This document shows, in pieces, positions 1 through 8,203 of a stretch of 64,000 bases of DNA. Numbering within the stretch: position 1 is the stretch's first letter; each line of letters starts with the position of its first letter. The notes beneath the pieces are model-generated. The model did not search any database and was not told the DNA's origin. It worked only from the letters and a program-made list of their open reading frames with translations. A program made the translations under genes and the position numbers. Origin of the DNA: Turicibacter bilis (GTDB lineage: Bacteria > Bacillota_I > Bacilli_A > MOL361 > Turicibacteraceae); contig NZ_CP071249.1 in assembly GCF_024499055.1 (NCBI RefSeq), positions 2,287,001-2,351,000 on the forward strand. Reading direction: 5' to 3'.

Positions 1-1
1 T

Positions 2-85
2 ATTAATTATTCAAATGGTATCCCAAGTTTAAGTCCAGTCGGTGGAGAAGGGACCGCTCATCAAGTACATCTCCAAAAATTGTGA
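2..85 (+). CDS. 3' end of an unrecognised gene (partial)
   Basis: An open frame enters from the left edge and runs 27 codons to a TGA at 83-85. The tail is rich in Gly, Ser and Pro and ends in HQVHLQKL. No family can be named from so short a piece. Bases 86-249, up to the next gene, show no other gene. It is called only because the frame is open and its composition is protein-like. Confidence 0.4.
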   Translation: MNYSNGIPSLSPVGGEGTAHQVHLQKL

Positions 86-249
86 GTAATTAGACTCTTT
101 TCAATTAAAAATTTTTTATGTAAAATAACAGTAATAAGTTAGCAGTGGGGTATTAGCTAAACTTATCGATGGATTAAGATTTAGAAGAGAAGAGAATTAA
201 AGGTGATGGTATTTTAATCATATCATCACAAGGGAAGGATGGAGTCATC

Positions 250-1044
250 ATGAAATCGATAGACGTAATTAGTAAAACAACAAAGCCAGTGACAAAGGCA
301 GATTGGTTAAAGCTTTTAAAACAATTAAATCTTGCTAGTGAAGAGTTATTAATTGTTTATACAGATTTAAAATCATTTGATTACGTTATTGGTGGAGCAC
401 AAACCATTATCGAAGCAATTTATGAGGTGGCAGGTTATCATACAACGATTATTATGCCGGCTCATTCAATTAACCAAACATGTCCAACTTTCTTTGATGA
501 ATCATTACCAAAGAAATGGAAATCGACTATTTATAAACACACACCAGCCTTTGATTCGGAAGTGTCACCGATTTTAGCAGGAGATGTTTCAGAAACTTTC
601 GCAAGAAATCGAAACGTTTGTCGAAGTGAACATCCAATTGCTTCTTATTTAGCGTCAGGAAGAAAAGCAGATTGGTTTATGGCTAATCATCAATTACAAT
701 CAATGTTTGGGGAAAATTCACCGTTACAAAAATTATATGCACAAGATGCCAAAATTTTATGTTTAGGTGTAGATTATACTCAGTTAACAGCACTTCATTT
801 AGCTGAATATTTAGCTAATTGTCGTACAAAAACAACTCATGAAGCAGTAATTCTTGAAAATGGAAAACGTGCATTAGTAGAGTTTGAAGATTTAGCGTTA
901 GATTCTAGTCAATTTAATGAGCTAGGAGCGGCTTATGAAAAAATAACTAATGTACAAAAGTATTCAGTTGGTGGAGGAAGTTGCTTCTTACTAGATTATC
1001 GATCATTGATAGACTTTGCTACGGATTATTTAAAATTAAATTAA
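250..1044 (+). CDS. AAC(3)-family N-acetyltransferase
   Basis: 264 aa, the usual length of the Antibiotic_NAT/AAC(3) family, which uses acetyl-CoA to acetylate the 3-amino group of aminoglycosides; some chromosomal members have other substrates. Family signatures are visible: HPIASYLASGR (residues 128-138), the SPLQKLY stretch near 157, and TALHLAEY (180-187), with the conserved His and Glu of the active-site region. The ATG follows an AAGGATGGAG ribosome binding site. It is a single gene with its own hairpin terminator at 1051-1085. Whether it confers resistance cannot be judged from sequence; the fold assignment is firm. Confidence 0.85.
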   Translation: MKSIDVISKTTKPVTKADWLKLLKQLNLASEELLIVYTDLKSFDYVIGGAQTIIEAIYEVAGYHTTIIMPAHSINQTCPTFFDESLPKKWKSTIYKHTPAFDSEVSPILAGDVSETFARNRNVCRSEHPIASYLASGRKADWFMANHQLQSMFGENSPLQKLYAQDAKILCLGVDYTQLTALHLAEYLANCRTKTTHEAVILENGKRALVEFEDLALDSSQFNELGAAYEKITNVQKYSVGGGSCFLLDYRSLIDFATDYLKLN

Positions 1045-1050
1045 AATTAG

Positions 1051-1085
1051 GGAGTAGGACATGAAATGTCTTACTCCTTTTTTTT
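1051..1085 (+). terminator. Terminator of the AAC(3) gene
   Basis: A stem with arms GGAGTAGGACAT and ATGTCTTACTCC around a GAA loop is followed by a run of nine T. The right arm and T-run overlap the 3' end of the convergent cyclo-ligase gene. Confidence 0.85.
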
Positions 1086-1631
1086 ATAATAAATTTGTGA
1101 TTCTGTTATGACAAATTGCGGATTTACATCGTGTGATTCGGTTTCTATTTGATCAACGATTTGTAAATCAAATGCTAGTGCGATTTTATCTAAAGTAGGA
1201 TAACGATTTAAATAACGATCATAAAAACCTTTTCCATAACCAATTCGATGACAATTAATATCAAATACGACACCTGGCATAATCATAAGACCCTCGTTAT
1301 TAGAGATACACTCATTCGTCACAGGCTCTAATATTCCAAATGTACCAGTTGCTAAATCATCAAAGGTGTGAATCTGATAAAATTTCATTTCACCTTCAAT
1401 AATTTTAGGGACAGCAATGATTTTATTCAATTTCCAGGCTGTTTCGATGATTAATCTTGTGGATACTTCATGACGATAATCGATGTAAGTATAAACGATT
1501 GGTGCATTCAAAAAAGAAGGATGATGGCAGACCTTTTGTTGGATTTGTTTACTTTTTTCTAAGATTTCAGTTGCACTTAATTGGAGACGTTGAGAGATAA
1601 TTTCTTGGCGTAGTTGCTTTTTACTTTTCAT
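1071..1631 (-). CDS. 5-formyltetrahydrofolate cyclo-ligase
   Basis: 186 aa cytoplasmic enzyme that converts 5-formyl-THF to 5,10-methenyl-THF at the expense of ATP, salvaging folate. The family hallmark is clear near the C-terminal third: PGVVFD followed by RIGYGKGFYDRYL. The N-terminal basic helix (KKQLRQEI) with a QRLQLS turn is also typical. The start is set by a GAGGTGAGAAT ribosome binding site just upstream on the minus strand. It is divergent from the nucleotidyltransferase gene and convergent with the AAC(3) gene. Confidence 0.92.
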   Translation of the reverse strand: MKSKKQLRQEIISQRLQLSATEILEKSKQIQQKVCHHPSFLNAPIVYTYIDYRHEVSTRLIIETAWKLNKIIAVPKIIEGEMKFYQIHTFDDLATGTFGILEPVTNECISNNEGLMIMPGVVFDINCHRIGYGKGFYDRYLNRYPTLDKIALAFDLQIVDQIETESHDVNPQFVITESQIYYKKKE

Positions 1632-1704
1632 ATTCTCACCTCAAAAATTGATTATGCTCATTTTATGTTCAATCAGTTCGTATAATGTAAGTAGGAGGGA
1701 TAGG

Positions 1705-2517
1705 ATGGAAGAGATAATAAAGGAAATTATTTCAGAATATAAGAAACTTGATGAAGTGGAGGCCATTACATTAGCTGGTTCACGAGCAACAGGCCGAAAT
1801 GATCAGCAATCTGATATTGATCTGGATTTATTTATTACATGCCCAATTTCAATTGAGAAACGTCGTAGCATCGCATTAAAATTTGCTGATCAAATGGAAA
1901 TTGGAAATGAGTTTTTTGGAAGTTCTGATGAATATATTTTAAGAGATTTTAACATTGATATAGATATTTGTCTATTTAATTTAGAAGACATTGTGAATAA
2001 CCTTCATTCGGTGATGAATGAGTATCATGCTAGTACAGGGTATACAACTTGTTTTGTTCATAATGTTGTTAATGCTAAGCTTTTATATGATCGTAATGGC
2101 TTACTCAAACAGTTACAAAAAGAGTATCATCGACGCTATCCACATCAACTCAAACAAAATATTATTAACATGAATTATCCGATTTTAAGAGATGCTTTTT
2201 CATCTTACTATCATCAAGTCGAAAAGGCGATTAAGCGACAAGATTTAAATAGTCTGAATCACCGAGTGACTGCATTTTTAGCTAGCTATTATGATATTAT
2301 ATTCGCAATTAATGAAATGCTGCATCCGGGTGAGAAACGATTACTGTCAATTATTGAGCATTCTTGTCCTATTTATCCACCTGACGCTCAGAAACAAATT
2401 GAGCAATTAATTAGAAATATAGGAATTAATGATGAAGTTGTATTAAAGACAATGAATCAGTTAGTAGATGAACTACAAAACATGTTACCCAATGAATTGT
2501 TAGATAATAGACAGTAA
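1705..2517 (+). CDS. Pol-beta-type nucleotidyltransferase (DUF4037-like)
   Basis: 270 aa from the ATG at 1705, chosen over the upstream in-frame TTG at 1648 because AGGAGGG lies at 1693-1699. The N-terminal nucleotidyltransferase fold is recognisable by GS at 25-26, the DxD pair in SDIDLDL (D37, D39) and a third acidic patch IDIDI (residues 86-90). The C-terminal half is helical and lacks a named motif. Proteins of this build transfer nucleotides to small molecules or proteins, and some are aminoglycoside-modifying; the substrate here is unknown. A TATAAT at 1681-1686 is a plausible -10 element. Confidence 0.75.
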   Translation: MEEIIKEIISEYKKLDEVEAITLAGSRATGRNDQQSDIDLDLFITCPISIEKRRSIALKFADQMEIGNEFFGSSDEYILRDFNIDIDICLFNLEDIVNNLHSVMNEYHASTGYTTCFVHNVVNAKLLYDRNGLLKQLQKEYHRRYPHQLKQNIINMNYPILRDAFSSYYHQVEKAIKRQDLNSLNHRVTAFLASYYDIIFAINEMLHPGEKRLLSIIEHSCPIYPPDAQKQIEQLIRNIGINDEVVLKTMNQLVDELQNMLPNELLDNRQ

Positions 2518-2526
2518 TGAAGATGC

Positions 2527-2566
2527 AAAAAAAGAAGCTTCTATTAGGAGAGAGCTTCTTTTTTTA
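2527..2566. terminator. Bidirectional terminator between convergent genes
   Basis: AAAAGAAGCT and AGCTTCTTTTTT form a stem flanked by A-rich and T-rich runs, serving the nucleotidyltransferase gene on the plus strand and the AraC gene on the minus strand. Confidence 0.75.
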
Positions 2567-3278
2567 TTTGATGTTGTTGACGAAATTCAATTGGAGTAAA
2601 TCCCGTTAATTTTTTAAACATCATTGTATAGTAGTTGTGGTTATTAAATCCAACAGCAAGTGCAATTGATAAAATCGACTCATTATTTTGAATTAGATAT
2701 TGCTTACTTTTTTCGATGCGTAGTCGATTCAAAAATTTTGAGAAGGTCATTCCTGTCTCGTTTTTAAAAATACAACAAAAATAACTTTTATTTACGTTTA
2801 AATCTTTACATACATCTGTCAGTGTAATGTTTTTGTCATAATTTTTATGAATATAGTAAATTCCTTCTCGAACATAGGTGTTAAATTTAGGGGCTGAAAA
2901 TAAATGTTGCCTCATAATATTTTCAAATAGCTTTCCAAGATAAGAGAGGCAATCAAAAGGTTTATAAGCGAATTGATTGTCCTTACCTAGATTAATAGAT
3001 TGAAAAGGACCCGCAATAAAATAACCTGTTAGTTGGCGATAATTTTGCAAAGGAAGAACAATAAAATGGATATTTTCAAAATAAGTCAGTGTGGTTAAAG
3101 CATCTATTCCTTGTTTGAGATCGTGGTACAAAGAAGTTGAGTTAATAAAATCTTTTATAGACTCCTGAATATCAATATTAAAAATAGAGTTAAAGGTTTG
3201 ATCGAGAAATTGTACGGGGATGTGGACACAAGTATAAAAATCTAGTAATACATTTTCAATTGATTTCATAAATTTCAT
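2544..3278 (-). CDS. AraC-family transcriptional regulator
   Basis: 244 aa. The C-terminal 100 residues carry the double helix-turn-helix of AraC/XylS proteins (region beginning YIHKNYDKNITLTDV, second HTH around ILSIALAVGFNNHNYYTMMFKKLTGFTP). The N-terminal domain (about residues 1-130) resembles the ligand-sensing domains of YesN/PocR-type regulators, including a YFIAGPF strand. It is divergent from the nitrogenase-like operon, sharing a 157-bp intergenic region with the Fur-box sequences, so it may be a second, ligand-responsive regulator of that operon. The ligand is unknown; haem or a haem product is a guess from context only. Confidence 0.85.
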   Translation of the reverse strand: MKFMKSIENVLLDFYTCVHIPVQFLDQTFNSIFNIDIQESIKDFINSTSLYHDLKQGIDALTTLTYFENIHFIVLPLQNYRQLTGYFIAGPFQSINLGKDNQFAYKPFDCLSYLGKLFENIMRQHLFSAPKFNTYVREGIYYIHKNYDKNITLTDVCKDLNVNKSYFCCIFKNETGMTFSKFLNRLRIEKSKQYLIQNNESILSIALAVGFNNHNYYTMMFKKLTGFTPIEFRQQHQIKKEALS

Positions 3279-3380
3279 CTCCTGTATTGAAATAGATTTA
3301 GTGAAGGAAGCGAATATCGTTATAGAAAAACAATATATAGTTTAAGCATTCAGTTTCATTATTGACTATAATATACCCAT

Positions 3381-3403
3381 TGATAATGGTTATCAATTGA
3401 TAA
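3381..3403 (+). promoter_or_regulatory. Overlapping Fur boxes
   Basis: 3381-3395 reads TGATAATGGTTATCA, a 7-1-7 Fur box with one mismatch to TGATAATnATTATCA. 3390-3403 reads TTATCAATTGATAA, a perfect palindrome overlapping it. The pair lies just downstream of a possible -10 (TATAAT, 3367-3372) and 33 bp before the nifH-like start, where a bound repressor would block transcription. Iron control is inferred from this match. Confidence 0.75.
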
Positions 3404-3435
3404 CTCTATTATGTTACAAATAAAGGAGAAAAGCA

Positions 3436-4179
3436 ATGAGAAAATTAGCAATTTACGGAAAAGGTGGGATTGGAAAGTCAACAACGACATCTAACTTATC
3501 GGCTGCATTATCTATGTTGGGGCTCAAAGTTATGCAGATTGGATGTGATCCCAAAGCAGATTCAACTAAAAATTTAATGGGAGGAAATTTTATACCAACT
3601 GTTTTAGAAGTAATGAATAAAAAAGGGGATAACATTACATTAGAAGATATTGTTTTTGAAGGATTTAATGGGGTGTTATGTGTTGAAGCTGGCGGACCTA
3701 CTCCAGGGGTTGGTTGTGCAGGAAGAGGAATTATTGCTGCCTTTGAAAAATTAGCTGAATTAAATGCATTTGAAGTTTACCAGCCAGATATCGTTATTTA
3801 TGATGTGCTAGGTGATGTTGTTTGTGGTGGATTCTCGATGCCAATTCGTAATGGATATGCTGATGAGGTTTATATTGTGACTTCGGGGGAAATGATGTCA
3901 ATGTATGCCGCAAGTAATATTTCAACAGCAGTTAATCAATTTAAAAATCGAGGATATGCCTCTTTAAAAGGTTTGATTTTAAATGCTAAAAATGTGGAGA
4001 ATGAATATGAACTTGTTCAAAAATTAGCTACTGAAATAAATTCAACAATTTATCATTATATTCCACGTGATAAAGTCGTACAATTATCCGAAAATGATGG
4101 AAAAACTGTTATTGAAAAAGAGAGTAGCTGTGAGATGGCAAATGTATATTTAGAGTTAGCAAAGAAAATAATTGCTTAG
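3436..4179 (+). CDS. NifH-like iron protein (reductase of a nitrogenase-like complex)
   Basis: 247 aa, slightly shorter than NifH (about 270-295). Residues 8-16 are the deviant Walker [10 protein letters not shown]. The two cysteines that bind the intersubunit [4Fe-4S] cluster in this family are C94 (VGCAGRG) and C130 (GDVVCGGF). R97 matches the arginine that is ADP-ribosylated in some NifH. Members hydrolyse ATP to pass single electrons to a partner (NifDK, BchNB, BchYZ, CfbD, MarDK). Here the partner is presumably the D/K-like pair encoded downstream in the same operon. It is the first gene of the operon, behind the Fur boxes, and follows an AAAGGAG ribosome binding site. No nifB, nifE or nifN is present, so nitrogen fixation is not indicated. 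Confidence 0.93.
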   Translation: MRKLAIYGKGGIGKSTTTSNLSAALSMLGLKVMQIGCDPKADSTKNLMGGNFIPTVLEVMNKKGDNITLEDIVFEGFNGVLCVEAGGPTPGVGCAGRGIIAAFEKLAELNAFEVYQPDIVIYDVLGDVVCGGFSMPIRNGYADEVYIVTSGEMMSMYAASNISTAVNQFKNRGYASLKGLILNAKNVENEYELVQKLATEINSTIYHYIPRDKVVQLSENDGKTVIEKESSCEMANVYLELAKKIIA

Positions 4180-4208
4180 TTAAGTAAAAAAAGTAGGAGG
4201 AAGAGAAA

Positions 4209-5132
4209 ATGAAAGTTAAAAATTTATTAAGTATGATTTTAGTAGCAGGGATGATGTTAGTTGGATGTCAAAATGACGGGCAAGACGTTGATCAATCAAC
4301 AGAAAATCCACAACCAGATCAAGCAGTTCAAGAAGAAACTCTAGTTGAGGAGGTAAAAGTTGTATCTGCAACTGTATCTGCAACGAATGTATTAGCGAAA
4401 TTAGATGCTGAGGTAGTAGGGGTACCAACCACAACACAAACCTTACCGGCACAATATGCTGATTTACCAGAGGTTGGTCAAGCAATGAGTCCAGATTTAG
4501 AAATAGTTGCTTCATTAGAGCCAGATTTATTTATTATGGATTCTAATTTTCAAGCTAGTGTAGAAGAGAGTTTATCACAATATGGATTAAATACTTTCTT
4601 TTTTGAGACAGGAAGTTATTCTGATTTTGTAAACAGTATTAAACAATTAGGAGTAGAAATTAACCGTGAGGATGAGGCTAAAAAGCTAGTTAGTGAAATT
4701 GAAGCATCAGTTACAAAAGCTTTAGAGAAAAAAGGAGATCAATCGCCAACAGTGGCTGTAATTTTTGGAGCAGGTGAGAACTTTATGCTAGCAACAGATA
4801 CTTCGTATTTAGGAGATTTAGTGAAGACATTAGGTGCAACAAATATTACATCGAAACTTGATGGAGATATGAGTTCAGGCTATGTTCAATTTAGTTTAGA
4901 ACAAATTTTAGCTGAGAATCCTGATTATGTTCTACGTTTTGCACACGGAAATATTGAACAAACAAAAAAAATGTTTGATGAAGCATTTGATGCTAATGAC
5001 GCTTATCAAGAATTAGATGCTGTAAAGAGTGGAAAAGTTTATGATTTAGATCCATCAGTTTTTAATGTATCAGCGAATTTAGAAATTACAACGGCAATTG
5101 AAACACTTGGAGAAATTTTTTATGGTAACTAA
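4209..5132 (+). CDS. IsdE-like haem-binding lipoprotein of an ABC importer
   Basis: 307 aa. Residues 1-20 are a lipoprotein signal with lipobox LVGC (C20), then an acidic linker and a two-lobed periplasmic-binding-protein-2 domain (PF01497). The closest relative I recognise is staphylococcal IsdE: shared stretches include GVPTTTQTLP, PEVGQAMSPDLE, SYLGDLVKTLGATN, LRFAHG, KMFDEAF.AND and VYDL. IsdE binds haem through a Met and a His; the equivalents here are M93 (in GQAMSPD) and H246 (in RFAHG). Strong AGGAGG site; 29 bp after the nifH-like gene and 2 bp before the permease gene. A corrinoid or siderophore cannot be excluded, but the ligand pair favours haem. Confidence 0.88.
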   Translation: MKVKNLLSMILVAGMMLVGCQNDGQDVDQSTENPQPDQAVQEETLVEEVKVVSATVSATNVLAKLDAEVVGVPTTTQTLPAQYADLPEVGQAMSPDLEIVASLEPDLFIMDSNFQASVEESLSQYGLNTFFFETGSYSDFVNSIKQLGVEINREDEAKKLVSEIEASVTKALEKKGDQSPTVAVIFGAGENFMLATDTSYLGDLVKTLGATNITSKLDGDMSSGYVQFSLEQILAENPDYVLRFAHGNIEQTKKMFDEAFDANDAYQELDAVKSGKVYDLDPSVFNVSANLEITTAIETLGEIFYGN

Positions 5133-5134
5133 TC

Positions 5135-6115
5135 ATGAGTTTAGATAGAAAATATCTTATTATTGGAGGAACAGCACTTGTTTTAGTAATTTTGGTGGTA
5201 TTATTTTCAACTATTGGAAGTGTTAACTTAAGTTTAGGTGAAATTATTAGTCCGCTAATTCATCAAGATAATAGTATGGTCATGACAATTGTCTACAAAA
5301 TGCGACTACCACGAAATATTTTAGCGGTTTTGATTGGCGCTAATTTAGCCGTATCTGGTGTTTTATTACAATCTGTTATGAAAAATCCACTTGCTGACCC
5401 TGGAATTACCGGGGTTTCAAGTGGAGCTAGTGTGGCAGCAATTATTATTTTGTTATTAATGCCTCAACTTTCAGGCGCTTTACCCTTATTCGCCTTCGTT
5501 GGAGGAGCAATTGCATGTGCACTTGTATTTATAATGGCGTGGAAAAATGGTTTAAGACCAGAGCGCATTGTTTTAGCTGGTGTTGCGATTAACACAATTT
5601 TAGGTGGATTTATTTCTTTATTATCAACTCTATTTAGTGACAGAATTCAGAGTGCGATTTTATGGTTAAACGGAAGTCTTGCAACTAAAACATGGTCACA
5701 CGTAGATATGCTGTTTCTCTATTCATTAATTGGTCTAGGACTTTCATTATTTTTGATTCGTAGTGCGAACGTCTTACAACTTGGTGATGAATCAGCAAAA
5801 AATCTAGGATTTAATGTAAGTCGTACAAGGCTTGTTATTTCTGCAGTGGCTGTTTTTTTAGCAGCTATTTCAACAGCTGTTGTTGGAATTATTAGCTTTA
5901 TTGGATTAATTGTTCCTCACATTGCACGTCTGCTAATGGGAAGTGATCATAAATACACAATTCCTTTTAGTATGGTACTAGGAGCTATTGTTTTATTAAT
6001 TGCAGATACATTAGCAAGAACTATTGGGGGATCGATTGAAATCCCAGTTGGTGTTATTACATCAATTGTAGGTGGACCATTTTTCTTATATTTATTAAGA
6101 AAGAGAGGGAACTAG
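5135..6115 (+). CDS. FecCD-family ABC permease (haem/iron importer)
   Basis: 326 aa, standard for the BtuC/FecCD/IsdF family, with around nine or ten hydrophobic segments. Typical motifs include RLPRNILAVLIGANLAVSG (about 53-71), NPLADPGITGVSSGA, LAGVAINT, and the C-terminal GIISFIGLIVPHIARL with the cytoplasmic coupling helix. The start is 2 bp after the lipoprotein stop and has only a weak ribosome binding site, suggesting translational coupling. It should form the membrane channel for the substrate delivered by the upstream IsdE-like protein. Confidence 0.92.
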   Translation: MSLDRKYLIIGGTALVLVILVVLFSTIGSVNLSLGEIISPLIHQDNSMVMTIVYKMRLPRNILAVLIGANLAVSGVLLQSVMKNPLADPGITGVSSGASVAAIIILLLMPQLSGALPLFAFVGGAIACALVFIMAWKNGLRPERIVLAGVAINTILGGFISLLSTLFSDRIQSAILWLNGSLATKTWSHVDMLFLYSLIGLGLSLFLIRSANVLQLGDESAKNLGFNVSRTRLVISAVAVFLAAISTAVVGIISFIGLIVPHIARLLMGSDHKYTIPFSMVLGAIVLLIADTLARTIGGSIEIPVGVITSIVGGPFFLYLLRKRGN

Positions 6116-6117
6116 TC

Positions 6118-6903
6118 ATGCTTTGTGCAAAGGATTTAAAAGTAGGATATGAGGATAGAATTATCATTGATAACTTAAATTTATCAATTAAACAAGGTGA
6201 AATTGTTTCGATTATTGGTCCTAATGGATGTGGAAAATCAACACTATTAAAAACATTATCTCGTATGATTAGTCCGATATCTGGTAAGGTGTATTTAGAA
6301 GGAACTGAATTAAAATATTTAAAAAATAAATTGATTTCTCAAAAAATTTGTTTATTATCTCAACATAATCAGGCACCAAATGATTTAACTGTTGAACAAC
6401 TTGTTTATTATGGACGTCTACCACACAAAAAATGGTATGAACATAAAAGTGAAGAGGATAAATTATTTATTGATTGGGCTATTGAACAAACAGGGTTAAC
6501 ACGATATAAAGATAAACCGATTGGGTCATTATCTGGTGGAGAGAGACAACGTGCCTATATTGCACAAGCTTTATGTCAAAAACCAACGATTTTATTACTA
6601 GATGAACCAACAACCTATTTAGATATTTCATATCAATTAGAATTAATGGAACTCATTCAAGAGATTAATAAAAAATTAAATATTACAGTTGTGATGGTTT
6701 TACATGAATTAAATCAAGCGAGTCGCTACAGTGATCGACTTATTATTATGAAACAAGGGACCATTATTTCAGATGGGGCACCGAATGAAATTATTGACCA
6801 ACAAACAATTGAATCAGTTTATCAAATTCAATGTGAGATTGATTTAGATCCTATTTCGAATAAACCACGTATTCACCCAATTCAAACAATTAAAAGTGCA
6901 TAG
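6118..6903 (+). CDS. ABC importer ATPase (FecE/BtuD type)
   Basis: 261 aa. Walker A GPNGCGKST at 34-42, Q-loop near LLSQHNQ, signature LSGGERQR, Walker B ILLLDEPT and an H-loop (VLHELNQ) are all intact. It is 2 bp from the permease gene and 10 bp before the nifD-like gene, so it powers the haem/iron importer of this operon. The coupling of importer and reductase in one transcript is the key point of context. Confidence 0.93.
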   Translation: MLCAKDLKVGYEDRIIIDNLNLSIKQGEIVSIIGPNGCGKSTLLKTLSRMISPISGKVYLEGTELKYLKNKLISQKICLLSQHNQAPNDLTVEQLVYYGRLPHKKWYEHKSEEDKLFIDWAIEQTGLTRYKDKPIGSLSGGERQRAYIAQALCQKPTILLLDEPTTYLDISYQLELMELIQEINKKLNITVVMVLHELNQASRYSDRLIIMKQGTIISDGAPNEIIDQQTIESVYQIQCEIDLDPISNKPRIHPIQTIKSA

Positions 6904-6913
6904 GGGGTAAGGT

Positions 6914-8203
6914 ATGTATACATTAGAAACTTTAAATCGCCTGAGTGAGATTCAAAGTGACCAAGATATTAAAAGTTTATCACATGCAATCTTTCCAGGA
7001 ACACATTGTCCACTATTTGGCGTTGCTTTAACTGCCTCATATATTCAAAATATGATAATCGTTGTTATAGGAACAAGTGAATGCACTTATTATACAAAAA
7101 ACTTTGCTTATCATCGCCAAAAGGGAAAGGATAGTGTTTATTCATTAGTTCTTGACGATAACGAAGTTGTATTTGGTGCAGTAAATCAAGTTGAAAAAGC
7201 AATTAAAGAAATTATTGAAATTGAAAATCCAGATGCGATTATGTTAGTAACAACGTGTGTTCCAGAATTAATTGGAGAAGATTATACAGGAGTTAAGTAC
7301 AGTTTAGAGCAGGAGGGTAATATTCCTATTTTTGTTGTACAAACCGAACATTTTAAATGTAATTCTCATATTCCAGGAATGTCGCGAACGCTCAAATCAT
7401 TTGCACAAGCAATGCAGCCATGTGCTCAAAATGATAGTATCAATATTTTAGGACATCGACAAGATAAAGTAGATGAAACAGAGTTAGTGCAGTTATTAAC
7501 TAAGCATGGAATCACGATTAATACAGTTATTCCATCAAAATGTACAATTGAACAAATTAAAGAAGCACCTCGTGCAAAATTAAATATTGTGACTGATATG
7601 ATTGCTCTTGACCTAGCAAAAGAAATGAAGCATCGCTTTAATATTGATTATATTTATTTTGATAAACACTTAAATCATAAGATTATTGATGAAAATTATA
7701 AACAAATTGAAGGATTATTTGGAATCTCATTACAAGAAGATCTAGAGCAGGTTAAGTTAGAATATCATCAATTGTTTAATCGATGTCAGACACTGTTAAC
7801 AGGGAAGAAATTAATTTATGGGAATACGCCAATGATGGCATTTGAAACAGTAGATTTCTTAAGTGATTTAGGGCTAGTTCCTGTATTTGTTCAATTACGT
7901 AAATTATATGATCAAGATATTAAATTTAAAGACAATCTTTTAAGTAAAGGATATGATCCATATATTAGTCGTATTGCAAATATTGCCCCATTACGTAAGC
8001 TATATGACACGATTAGCGCAGACTTATATGTTGGTCATGAAAGTCCAATGTTATTAAAGCAAAAAGGTATGTTACAAATAACGTTTGATGTTCATGCACA
8101 AAAAATTGGATATGAACTTTCAATTGGAATGATGAAGGATATGATTAAGTTATTTGAAATGGAATCAATGCCAATGGGAGGAATGATACATGCAGCTATG
8201 TAA
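6914..8203 (+). CDS. NifD-like nitrogenase component 1 subunit
   Basis: 429 aa, about 50-100 residues shorter than NifD. Three cysteines sit where P-cluster or [4Fe-4S] ligands occur in the family: C32 (PGTHCPLFG), C57 (GTSECTYY) and C115 (TTCVPELIGED, the family's TC..E.IGDD motif). The C-terminal GHESPMLLKQKG and later FDVHAQKIGYE resemble the last domain of NifD/NifE/BchN proteins. I cannot assign the FeMo-cofactor Cys and His of true NifD. Together with the K-like subunit, which overlaps it by 14 bp, it should form the catalytic tetramer reduced by the NifH-like protein. Substrate unknown; the operon suggests haem or a tetrapyrrole. Confidence 0.88.
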   Translation: MYTLETLNRLSEIQSDQDIKSLSHAIFPGTHCPLFGVALTASYIQNMIIVVIGTSECTYYTKNFAYHRQKGKDSVYSLVLDDNEVVFGAVNQVEKAIKEIIEIENPDAIMLVTTCVPELIGEDYTGVKYSLEQEGNIPIFVVQTEHFKCNSHIPGMSRTLKSFAQAMQPCAQNDSINILGHRQDKVDETELVQLLTKHGITINTVIPSKCTIEQIKEAPRAKLNIVTDMIALDLAKEMKHRFNIDYIYFDKHLNHKIIDENYKQIEGLFGISLQEDLEQVKLEYHQLFNRCQTLLTGKKLIYGNTPMMAFETVDFLSDLGLVPVFVQLRKLYDQDIKFKDNLLSKGYDPYISRIANIAPLRKLYDTISADLYVGHESPMLLKQKGMLQITFDVHAQKIGYELSIGMMKDMIKLFEMESMPMGGMIHAAM

